Source of the DNA: Alphaproteobacteria bacterium
GTDB taxonomy: Bacteria; Pseudomonadota; Alphaproteobacteria; Puniceispirillales; UBA1172
Assembly: GCA_021296375.1 (NCBI GenBank)
Contig: JAGWAQ010000013.1
Span: 1 to 19,153, forward strand
Direction: 5' to 3'
DNA: 19,153 nt
Below, piece by piece: positions 8,669 to 14,956 of the stretch; the stretch's first letter is position 1; each line of letters starts with the position of its first letter. The translations under genes and the position numbers were made by a program. The notes below the pieces were generated by a model that did not search any database, was not told the origin of the DNA, and saw only the letters and a list, made by a program, of their open reading frames with translations.

Positions 8669-8989
8669 ATGGCTACCATGAAAACCACTGATTCTGATTT
8701 TGCCGCTGATGTACTGCAATCCGACACCCCCGTGGTGGTGGACTTCTGGGCTGAATGGTGCGGCCCATGCAAGGCGATCGGCCCGGCTCTTGAAGAAATT
8801 GCTGATGAAATGGGCGATAAGGTTAAAATCGTCAAGGTGAATATTGACGAAAACCCTCAAACGCCTCAGCAGTATGGCGTGCGCGGCATCCCGACCTTGC
8901 TGATTTTTGAAAATGGCGAAGTGAAGGCCGAAAAAATTGGCGCCATGCCCAAATCAAAGCTCAGCGAGTGGGTCGAAGAAACCATCTGA
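8669..8989 (+). CDS. trxA: Thioredoxin
   Basis: Thioredoxin 1 is the small cytosolic disulfide reductase that reduces ribonucleotide reductase and many other proteins, and is recharged by thioredoxin reductase. The 106-residue product has the active site WCGPC at 30-34, the buried aspartate in VVVDFWAEW, and the cis-proline loop GIPT with P75. The frame is open upstream to 8540, but ATG 8669 is preferred because GGAG at 8658-8661 lies seven bases before it and the family begins close to this point. It stands 55 bases after addA with its own predicted promoter, and converges with folC on a bidirectional terminator. Confidence 0.97.
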   Translation: MATMKTTDSDFAADVLQSDTPVVVDFWAEWCGPCKAIGPALEEIADEMGDKVKIVKVNIDENPQTPQQYGVRGIPTLLIFENGEVKAEKIGAMPKSKLSEWVEETI

Positions 8990-9017
8990 CGTTATCATTG
9001 CCTGACGTTATCATTGC
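8986..9017. repeat. Perfect 16-bp tandem duplication spanning the trxA stop codon
   Basis: The unit CTGACGTTATCATTGC occurs at 8986-9001 and again at 9002-9017 with no mismatch. The first copy contains the trxA TGA stop and the second repeats it outside the gene. It looks like a recent slippage or replication duplication in the 3' untranslated region. The unit contains the palindrome-like core TGACGTTATCA, but no function is evident. Confidence 0.9.
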
Positions 9018-9035
9018 GCTGAAAATTTCATGATG

Positions 9036-9061
9036 AAAACCCGCCGGTTGGCGGGTTTTTT
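9036..9061. terminator. Bidirectional intrinsic terminator between trxA and folC
   Basis: CCCGCC at 9040-9045 pairs with GGCGGG at 9050-9055 around the tetraloop GGTT. AAAA precedes and six T follow, so the A and T tracts extend the stem and the hairpin is a good rho-independent terminator for trxA. The folC stop codon lies within the T tract (9060-9062). In the other direction four U follow the stem, so it can also end folC transcription. Confidence 0.9.
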
Positions 9062-10367
9062 ATTGCGGCAAGGTGCGGTTGAAGTCCAGCACATGCCCCG
9101 CCAGGAAAAGCGACCCGGCGATGATGAAATGCCCCCCCACACGTTCGGCTGCGGTAATGGCATGTTCCATGGCTGTGGGAAGGTCACTGGCGGCATGGGC
9201 GGTGAGGTCAAGTTGACGGGCATGATCCACCAGTTCAGCCGATGTTAACGCCGCCTCCTGGTGAGGGATGGTGATGGCAATGGCCTGATCAATCAGCGGC
9301 ATCAACGGCGTCAGGAAATCCTTTGGGGGGCGGGTGTTAAGGGCGCCAAACACCAGCACCCAGGGGCGATCACTGATGCCTTCCAGCGTCGCCGCAAGGG
9401 CGTCGGCGCCATGGGCGTTATGGGCGCCATCAAGCCACAGGTTGACCTCGTCAGGGCATTGCGCGGCGAGGGCGCCGTCATCAAGATGCTGGATGCGCCC
9501 CGGCCATGCCGCCGCCGCCACACCGGCGATGATCGCCTCGTCATCAAGTTCAGGGAAACTGTGCATCAACGCCGCCGTCACCAGGGCGGCATTGTCATGT
9601 TGATGGGCGCCTTTCAGCCCGAAATTCGTCAGCTCGATACTGCGGGGTCCCACACTCACCCGAACACCGTTCTGGATGGGCGTGACGTCAATGTCGCGTC
9701 CGATCAGCATTAACGGCGCGCCCAGCGCTTCGGCATGGGCGATCAGGGCGGCTTCCGCTTCGGGCGCCTGACGGGCGGAAAAACACGGCACCCCCCGCCG
9801 CATGATGCCGGCTTTTTCGCCGGCAATAGCGGTCAGGGTATCGCCCAGGAAATGCTCATGGTCACGGGCGATGGGGGTGATGATGGTGGCGTGGGGGGCG
9901 GCGACCACATTGGTTGAATCCGCCCGTCCGCCAAGGCCGGTTTCCAGCAACACAACATCAGCCGGGTTGCGCTGAAACGCCAGCAACGCCGCGGCGGTGG
10001 TGATCTCGAAAAACGTCATGGGGTCATCACCGTTGATGGCCTCAACCTCTTCCAGCAGATCAGCCAGAGCCGTATCGGTGATCAAATGGCCGCCGATGCG
10101 AATACGTTCATGAAACCGCACCAGATGCGGAGACGTGTAGGCATGGACAGATTTCCCCGCCGCTTCAAACACGGCCCGCAAAACAGCAAGGCTGGACCCT
10201 TTGCCATTGGTGCCGGCGATATGAATAACCGGCGGCAGGTGATGATGGGGATTGCCAAGCTTGGCCAGAAGATTGAGCCCGCGATCAAGCCCGAGGTCGA
10301 TCAGTTTCGGGTGCAGGGCCGACAGCCGTTCGAGCGCCGCCTCTGCACGCATCAGGTCAGATGTCAT
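9060..10367 (-). CDS. folC: Bifunctional folylpolyglutamate synthase / dihydrofolate synthase
   Basis: FolC is a Mur-ligase-fold ATP-dependent enzyme. It joins glutamate to dihydropteroate to make dihydrofolate and then extends the glutamate tail of reduced folates. The 435-residue product has the P-loop GTNGKGS at 52-58, TSPHLVRFHERI, the metal and substrate block ETGLGGRADSTN, HEHFLGDTLTAIAGEKAGI, and WLDGAHNAHG in the C-terminal glutamate-ligase domain. ATG 10367 lies four bases after the accD stop and has no visible Shine-Dalgarno sequence, so translation is probably coupled to accD. It is the last gene of the trpF-trpB-trpA-accD-folC run, an order common in Alphaproteobacteria. Confidence 0.96.
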   Translation of the reverse strand: MTSDLMRAEAALERLSALHPKLIDLGLDRGLNLLAKLGNPHHHLPPVIHIAGTNGKGSSLAVLRAVFEAAGKSVHAYTSPHLVRFHERIRIGGHLITDTALADLLEEVEAINGDDPMTFFEITTAAALLAFQRNPADVVLLETGLGGRADSTNVVAAPHATIITPIARDHEHFLGDTLTAIAGEKAGIMRRGVPCFSARQAPEAEAALIAHAEALGAPLMLIGRDIDVTPIQNGVRVSVGPRSIELTNFGLKGAHQHDNAALVTAALMHSFPELDDEAIIAGVAAAAWPGRIQHLDDGALAAQCPDEVNLWLDGAHNAHGADALAATLEGISDRPWVLVFGALNTRPPKDFLTPLMPLIDQAIAITIPHQEAALTSAELVDHARQLDLTAHAASDLPTAMEHAITAAERVGGHFIIAGSLFLAGHVLDFNRTLPQ

Positions 10368-10371
10368 GAGG

Positions 10372-11241
10372 TTATTCAGCCGCTTTTGAGGAGGAGGTTT
10401 CCATCAGCATCCCGAGGATACGGCCAATAACTTTCGGTTGTTCTGAACGTGGGGTGACCATATCCACCATGCCGTGTTCCTGCAGGTATTCGGCGGTCTG
10501 GAAATCTTCGGGCAATTTTTCCCGCACGGTTTCCTCGATCACCCGCCGCCCCGCAAAACCGATAATCGCGCCCGGTTCAGCCATCTGGATATCCCCCAGC
10601 ATGGCGAAGGACGCCGTCACCCCGCCGGTGGTGGGATGCGCCAGCAAGACCATATAGGGCAGTCCGGCTTTTTTCATTCGATTGACCGCAATGATGGTGC
10701 GCGGCAATTGCATCAGGGACAAGATGCCTTCCTGCATGCGCGCGCCGCCGGTGGAAGGAACGGTGATGAGCGCGGCGTTGCGCTTCAAGGCTTCGTCGGC
10801 AGCTTTCAGTATCCCGTCACCCACCGCGCGGCCCATGGAGCCGCCCATAAACCGGAAATCAAAAGCCGCGACGACCGTATTGATGCCGCCGATCGTCCCC
10901 GCCGCCACCATAATGGCATCATGAACCCCGGTCTTGCCGCGGGTGTCGCGCAGGCGGTCGGTGTATTTTTTCAGGTCGCGGAATTGCAACGGATCGTCTT
11001 TATTCGCGTCAAGGGTGATGATCTCGGCTTGCCCGCCATCAAACAGCAGGGCCATGCGGCGATGCGGCGGCAACGGCATGTGATTGCCGCAAGTGGTGCA
11101 GGTGTTGAACTGTTCTTCAAATTCGCGATGAAAGATCATCTGGGCGCAGGATGAACATTTCACCCAAAGGTTTTCCTTCACGCTGTCCTGATTGACCAGC
11201 GCTTTGATCTTGGGAAGTACGGTTTTGGCAAGCCAGTTCAT
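10372..11241 (-). CDS. accD: Acetyl-CoA carboxylase carboxyltransferase subunit beta
   Basis: AccD pairs with AccA to form the carboxyltransferase that moves CO2 from biotin carboxyl carrier protein to acetyl-CoA, giving malonyl-CoA for fatty acid synthesis. The 289-residue product begins with a zinc ribbon (C29, C32, C48, C51). A crotonase-fold carboxyltransferase domain follows, with the recognisable STGGARMQEG and AHPTTGGVTASFAM segments. ATG 11241 has the strong Shine-Dalgarno AGAGGAG about five bases before it. The gene starts 23 bases after trpA, and a stable hairpin spans that junction. In E. coli AccD represses its own mRNA through the zinc domain; whether that applies here is unknown. 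Confidence 0.97.
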   Translation of the reverse strand: MNWLAKTVLPKIKALVNQDSVKENLWVKCSSCAQMIFHREFEEQFNTCTTCGNHMPLPPHRRMALLFDGGQAEIITLDANKDDPLQFRDLKKYTDRLRDTRGKTGVHDAIMVAAGTIGGINTVVAAFDFRFMGGSMGRAVGDGILKAADEALKRNAALITVPSTGGARMQEGILSLMQLPRTIIAVNRMKKAGLPYMVLLAHPTTGGVTASFAMLGDIQMAEPGAIIGFAGRRVIEETVREKLPEDFQTAEYLQEHGMVDMVTPRSEQPKVIGRILGMLMETSSSKAAE

Positions 11242-11253
11242 GTCTGCTCCTCT

Positions 11254-11278
11254 GCCGCCGTTGTTCAGGGACGGCGGC
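11254..11278 (-). other. Stable 8-bp intercistronic hairpin at the trpA-accD junction
   Basis: GCCGCCGT at 11254-11261 is perfectly complementary to ACGGCGGC at 11271-11278 around a nine-base loop that contains the trpA stop codon. No U tract follows in the minus-strand transcript, so it is not a typical intrinsic terminator. It sits directly before the accD Shine-Dalgarno sequence. An RNA processing, stability or translation-control role is plausible but only inferred. Confidence 0.6.
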
Positions 11279-12077
11279 CTTCTCCCAGTGATTTTGCCAG
11301 CTCCAGCACCGACGATACGGTGGTGGCGGTGGCATGGCCATTGTCATCAAGACTTGCGGCCAATTGGTCAACAATGGCGGACCCCACGACCACGCCATCA
11401 GCATGGGCCGCGGCCTCCCGCACCTGCTCAGGGGTGCGGATGCCAAACCCCACAACGGCAGGCAAATCACTAGCGTCGCGAATTCGCGCCATGGCCTGGC
11501 CGATGCTGTCACCACTGGCGGACCGGGTGCCGGTGATGCCGGTGATGGAGACATAATACACGAAACCGCTGGAATTCGCCAAAACAACCGGCATGCGGTC
11601 ATCATCGGTGGTGGGGGTGATGAGGCGGATGAAATCCAGCCCGGCGTCACGCGCCTTGAGGCAGAACTCCTGGTCTTCTTCCGGCGGCAGATCCACCATG
11701 ATCATGCCGTCGACACCGGCGTTTACCGCGTCAGTGATGAACCGCTCGACGCCGTAAATGTAAATCGGGTTGAAATATCCCATCAGGATAAGCGGCACCT
11801 CGGGGTGGCGGTCGCGGAAGGCCCGCGCCATGGCCAGGACATCCCCCAGTTTTGTCCCGCCTTTGAGGGCGCGAAGTGACCCCGCCTGAATAGCAGGCCC
11901 ATCGGCCATAGGGTCTGAAAACGGCATCCCAAGCTCGACAAAATCAACCCCTTGGTCCGGCAGGCCAAGCAGGATTTCAAGTGAGGTTTTCGGGTCTGGG
12001 TCACCGGCGGTGACAAACAGCCCAAGGGCGGCGCGAGTTTCGTTTTTGGCGCGTTCAAACGCAGCGGCAATACGCAT
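11265..12077 (-). CDS. trpA: Tryptophan synthase subunit alpha
   Basis: TrpA cleaves indole-3-glycerol phosphate to indole and glyceraldehyde 3-phosphate and channels the indole to TrpB in the alpha2-beta2 complex. The 270-residue TIM barrel has the catalytic pair in FVELGMPFSDPMADGP (E48 and D59), the loop-6 segment ITGITGTR, and the phosphate-binding VGFGIRTPEQV and DGVVVGSAIV near the C-terminus. The ATG shares its first base with the trpB stop (TAATG), so translation is coupled and subunit synthesis balanced. GAGG lies nine bases upstream inside trpB. Confidence 0.97.
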   Translation of the reverse strand: MRIAAAFERAKNETRAALGLFVTAGDPDPKTSLEILLGLPDQGVDFVELGMPFSDPMADGPAIQAGSLRALKGGTKLGDVLAMARAFRDRHPEVPLILMGYFNPIYIYGVERFITDAVNAGVDGMIMVDLPPEEDQEFCLKARDAGLDFIRLITPTTDDDRMPVVLANSSGFVYYVSITGITGTRSASGDSIGQAMARIRDASDLPAVVGFGIRTPEQVREAAAHADGVVVGSAIVDQLAASLDDNGHATATTVSSVLELAKSLGEGRRP

Positions 12078-13315
12078 TAGAGTTTACCTCGCTCTTCCAG
12101 CATGGGCAGAACGGCGCCAAGGTCTTTGTCGCCACGCCCGCACATATTCATCACCACGATCTGGTCCTTGTCCATGTCGCCGATCATGCTGCCGATAAAG
12201 GCCAGGGCATGGGCAGGCTCAAGGGCCGGGATGATCCCCTCAAGGCGCGAGCAGAGCTGGAAATATTCCAGCGCCTCTTCATCCGTCGCGCTGACGTAAT
12301 TGACCCGCCCGGTGTCATGGAGCCAGGCGTGTTCAGGCCCGATGCCGGGGTAATCGAGGCCAGCGGAAATCGAAAACGCATCTTCGATCTGGCCGTCATC
12401 ATTCTGCAAAAGATAGGTGCGGTTGCCGTGCAATACCCCGGGGCGACCGCCGGTCAGGGAGGCGGCATGTTCACCGGTCTCGATCCCTTTGCCCGCCGCT
12501 TCAACGCCATAAATCGAAACGCTGTCGTCATCAAGGAAGGGGTGGAACAGCCCGAGCGCGTTTGACCCGCCGCCAATGCACGCGACGATACTGTCGGGCA
12601 GACGGCCTTCGGCCTCAATAATCTGGGCGCGGGCTTCGTGGCCAATCACCGACTGGAAATCCCGAACCATGGCGGGGTAGGGGTGCGGCCCTGCCGCTGT
12701 GCCGATAATATAGAAATGGGTTTCGGCATTGGACACCCAGTAGCGCAGGGCTTCGTTCATGGCGTCCTTGAGGGTGCCGGTGCCTGAAGTGACGGGGTGA
12801 ACTTTCGCCCCCAGCAAGCGCATGCGATCAACATTCGGCTTCTGACGCTCGACGTCTTCCGCCCCCATGAAGACTTCGCATTCCATGTCAAACAAGGCGC
12901 AGGCGGTGGCAGAGGCGACGCCATGCTGGCCCGCGCCGGTTTCCGCAATAATCTTGGTCTTGCCCATGCGCTTGGCCAGCAGCGCCTGACCGATGACGTT
13001 GTTGATTTTATGGGCGCCGGTGTGGTTCAGCTCATCACGTTTCATGTAAAGCTTGGCGCCACCGAAATGGGCCGTCAGGCGTTCCGCGAAATATAGCGGC
13101 GACGGGCGGCCGATGTAATGCTTGCGGTAATAATCCAGCTCTTTCTGGAAGTCAGGATCGGTCAGTGAGGATTTCCACGCGTCTTCCACTTTCAGGATAA
13201 GCGGCATCAGGGTTTCCGCGACAAAACGGCCACCATGAATACCGAATCGGCCATTTTCATCAGGCTGATTGCGGTAGGAATTCATCGGTGAGGCGTTGGG
13301 GCTCTGATCATTCAT
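12077..13315 (-). CDS. trpB: Tryptophan synthase subunit beta
   Basis: TrpB is the pyridoxal-phosphate enzyme that condenses indole with serine to give tryptophan. The 412-residue product has the PLP lysine K103 in HTGAHKINN, AETGAGQHG, the phosphate-binding CIGGGSNALGLF, and the closing CGRGDKD segment. The frame extends six codons further to a TTG at 13333. ATG 13315 is chosen because GGAG lies nine bases before it. It follows trpF by 41 bases and overlaps trpA by one base. Length and motifs fit the bacterial TrpB1 family that pairs with TrpA. Confidence 0.97.
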   Translation of the reverse strand: MNDQSPNASPMNSYRNQPDENGRFGIHGGRFVAETLMPLILKVEDAWKSSLTDPDFQKELDYYRKHYIGRPSPLYFAERLTAHFGGAKLYMKRDELNHTGAHKINNVIGQALLAKRMGKTKIIAETGAGQHGVASATACALFDMECEVFMGAEDVERQKPNVDRMRLLGAKVHPVTSGTGTLKDAMNEALRYWVSNAETHFYIIGTAAGPHPYPAMVRDFQSVIGHEARAQIIEAEGRLPDSIVACIGGGSNALGLFHPFLDDDSVSIYGVEAAGKGIETGEHAASLTGGRPGVLHGNRTYLLQNDDGQIEDAFSISAGLDYPGIGPEHAWLHDTGRVNYVSATDEEALEYFQLCSRLEGIIPALEPAHALAFIGSMIGDMDKDQIVVMNMCGRGDKDLGAVLPMLEERGKL

Positions 13316-13356
13316 CGCCAAGATCTCCAGCAAAATAAATACATTAAAGTTTTAGC

Positions 13357-14001
13357 CTATTGCGCGGCGGATACAAAGTCCTGAATGGCTTGATGATCCT
13401 TCTTCCCCGGCGCGCTTTCAACCCCGGAGGAAACATCAACCGCCAAGGCATCGCTAATGCGAATAGCCTCCGCAACATTGGCGGGGGTCAACCCCCCTGC
13501 CAGCATCCAGGGCGTCGTGCCGCGATAGTGGTGCATCATCCCCCAGTCAAAGGAATGGCCGGTTCCGCCAGGCAATGCCGCGTCCACCGGGGCGGAATCA
13601 AACAGCATCATATCGGCGATCCCGTCATAGGCCAGGGCGGCGGTCAGGCTGTCTTCGGATTTAACGCGAATGGCCTTCATCACCGCAACCTTGTGGCGGG
13701 ATTTAATGGCCGCCAGCCGCTCCGGGGTTTCATTTCCATGGCATTGAATGACCTCTGGTCGCGCCGCCGCCATCATTGCGTCAAGGGCGTCGTCGTCAGC
13801 ATCCACCACCAATGCCACCAGGAGCGGCGCTTTCAGGGATGTGTTGGCGTCAGCCAGGGCCCTGATCTCCGCCGCTTCCGCCAGCGACAGATGGCGCGGC
13901 GATTTCGGGAAAAACACCATGCCGACCCAATCGGCGCCGGCACGGGCGACCGCGGCGTAATCATCAGGGGTGCGGATGCCGCAAATTTTCACTCGTGCCA
14001 T
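13357..14001 (-). CDS. trpF: Phosphoribosylanthranilate isomerase
   Basis: TrpF carries out the Amadori rearrangement of phosphoribosylanthranilate to CdRP, the third step in tryptophan synthesis from chorismate. The 214-residue TIM barrel has the general base C7 in VKICGI and the general acid D135 in LFDSAP, plus GGTGHSFDW and the phosphate-binding AGGLTPANV and VDVSSGVES. It ends in TAG at the family's usual C-terminus. ATG 14001 is preferred, with GGTGAG seven bases before it. An in-frame GTG at 14013 is an alternative created by a local duplication. In this window it heads the trpFBA-accD-folC run; trpC, trpD and trpE lie elsewhere. Confidence 0.95.
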   Translation of the reverse strand: MARVKICGIRTPDDYAAVARAGADWVGMVFFPKSPRHLSLAEAAEIRALADANTSLKAPLLVALVVDADDDALDAMMAAARPEVIQCHGNETPERLAAIKSRHKVAVMKAIRVKSEDSLTAALAYDGIADMMLFDSAPVDAALPGGTGHSFDWGMMHHYRGTTPWMLAGGLTPANVAEAIRISDALAVDVSSGVESAPGKKDHQAIQDFVSAAQ

Positions 14002-14025
14002 GTCGGGTCTCACCGTCGGGTCTCA
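14002..14025. repeat. 11-bp direct repeat in the trpF leader
   Basis: GTCGGGTCTCA occurs at 14002-14012 and 14015-14025 (plus strand), period 13. In the trpF direction each copy supplies a GAG-containing stretch followed by a start codon, GTG at 14013 and ATG at 14001, which are in frame. A short local duplication appears to have produced two possible translation starts. Confidence 0.75.
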
Positions 14026-14070
14026 ACGTCTGGTCCGCTGTCGGGACAATTGGTCTTGATTTGATATAAC

Positions 14071-14382
14071 TTAATTGGACTTGTGGGGAAGAGCAGGTTT
14101 GTCTTCAGCGTTATCTAATTTTTCTTTTTCTAATTTATTGAGGGATTTACGGAGACCCCGGATGGTCATGCGAAGCTGTGCCAATGGCCATAACATCGCC
14201 ACCCCCCCGAGGATCAACCCGCTGCCAAAACAGACCACCACCAGCAGCCATAACGGCAGGCTGAAGGGCTCGGCAAATGGCCAGATGCTGACCGCCACCA
14301 TGCTGGGATTTCCAATCGCCAGCAGCACCGCCCCCGCCATGACAGCAAAGGTCAGGATTGCGCTCAGAAGCCGTCCGATCAA
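14071..14382 (-). CDS. LapA/DUF1049 family small inner-membrane protein
   Basis: The 103-residue product has two hydrophobic segments, about residues 5-25 and 43-66. Between them is the family-type AIGNPSMVAVSIWPF stretch, and a basic, coiled-coil-prone tail (RKSLNKLEKEK) follows. This is the layout of LapA (DUF1049) proteins. In E. coli LapA works with LapB to control lipopolysaccharide synthesis through LpxC turnover; in Alphaproteobacteria the gene often follows ihfB, as here, and its role is less clear. No ATG opens the frame. TTG 14382 is listed, but the strong Shine-Dalgarno GGGAGG at 14397-14402 is 14 bases away. An in-frame ATT at 14391 is only five bases from it and would add three residues, so ATT may be the real start. 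Confidence 0.85.
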   Translation of the reverse strand: MIGRLLSAILTFAVMAGAVLLAIGNPSMVAVSIWPFAEPFSLPLWLLVVVCFGSGLILGGVAMLWPLAQLRMTIRGLRKSLNKLEKEKLDNAEDKPALPHKSN

Positions 14383-14413
14383 TGTGAAAATATCAGCCTC
14401 CCTATGATCTGTG

Positions 14414-14449
14414 ACAAGGTGATCCTGAACAAGGTGATCCTTAACAAGG
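14414..14449. repeat. 15-bp tandem repeat between ihfB and lapA
   Basis: ACAAGGTGATCCT occurs at 14414-14426 and 14429-14441, and ACAAGG starts a third unit at 14444. In the minus-strand transcript each full unit reads AGGATCACCTTGT, which contains the nine bases GGATCACCT also found at the 3' end of bacterial 16S rRNA. The repeat lies 12 bases upstream of the lapA Shine-Dalgarno sequence and accounts for a large part of the 88-base gap; nothing else is evident there. Confidence 0.85.
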
Positions 14450-14490
14450 CAAAGCGTGATCGGGCGAACACCGGCGAAATTTCAATGAAA

Positions 14491-14769
14491 CTAGCGGTTG
14501 AGGCGTTCCCGCATCCCTTTGCCCATCTTGAAGAAAGGCACGGTTTTTGCCTCGACATCGACGCCTTCCCCGGTGCGGGGGTTGCGGCCGCGACGGGCTT
14601 CACGATGGCGAACAGAAAACGCCCCGAAGCCGCGCAATTCAACCCGGTCCCCACGGGCCAGAGCGTCAGAAATCGTGTCAAAAAAGCAATTCACAATTCG
14701 CTCAATATCACGCTGATAGAGAAAGGGGTTCTTTTCGGCGAGAATAGCAATCAGCTCTGACTTGGTCAT
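14491..14769 (-). CDS. ihfB: Integration host factor subunit beta
   Basis: IhfB pairs with IhfA to form the sequence-specific DNA-bending nucleoid protein that assists promoters, recombination and replication. The 92-residue product has the DNABII fold signature GFGAFSVRHREARRGRNPRTG, with the intercalating proline P64 in the beta arm, and a PFFKMGK segment near the end. The start KSELIAILAEK is typical of IhfB rather than HU. ATG 14769 has GGAGG four to five bases upstream and is preferred over an upstream in-frame TTG at 14820. It ends in TAG, with an in-frame TGA two codons later. The position after rpsA matches the enterobacterial rpsA-ihfB order. Confidence 0.95.
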   Translation of the reverse strand: MTKSELIAILAEKNPFLYQRDIERIVNCFFDTISDALARGDRVELRGFGAFSVRHREARRGRNPRTGEGVDVEAKTVPFFKMGKGMRERLNR

Positions 14770-14791
14770 GGGGTCCTCCAAAACTTGAAAA

Positions 14792-14820
14792 AGGATGCCT
14801 TGGCCTCGCGTTTTTGTCAA
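14792..14820 (-). promoter_or_regulatory. Predicted promoter for ihfB
   Basis: On the minus strand, a consensus -35 TTGACA (14815-14820) is followed by a 17-base spacer and CATCCT (14792-14797), a weak -10 with three of six matches. Transcription would begin near 14785, about 16 bases before the ihfB start. The perfect -35 and the position after a terminator-like hairpin make ihfB an independent transcription unit likely; the poor -10 keeps confidence moderate. Confidence 0.45.
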
Positions 14821-14875
14821 CCTATTCAGCAGGTTGTTGGTTTTTTTAACGCGTTGATTGCGGCGGGAACAAAAT

Positions 14876-14906
14876 ATAGAGGCCCCAGCAATGCCGAGGC
14901 CTCTAT
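14876..14906 (-). terminator. rpsA intrinsic terminator
   Basis: ATAGAGGCC at 14876-14884 and GGCCTCTAT at 14898-14906 form a perfect nine-base stem around a 13-base loop. In the rpsA direction it is followed by ATTTTGTT, a moderate U-rich tail. It lies about 50 bases after the rpsA stop and upstream of the ihfB promoter. Confidence 0.7.
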
Positions 14907-14926
14907 GTGGTATTCAGATAGATATC

Positions 14927-14950
14927 CTGCCGATCAACATTTACCGGCAG
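14927..14950 (-). other. Secondary hairpin immediately after rpsA
   Basis: CTGCCG at 14927-14932 pairs with CGGCAG at 14945-14950 around a 12-base loop, starting six bases past the rpsA stop. It has no U tail and stands just before the terminator hairpin. It may protect the rpsA mRNA 3' end, which is an inference from position. Confidence 0.4.
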
Positions 14951-14956
14951 TGGTGA

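Noticed and set aside
14414..14449. CRISPR-like array
   Set aside because: The units are 15 bases in immediate tandem with no spacers. Only two full copies exist.
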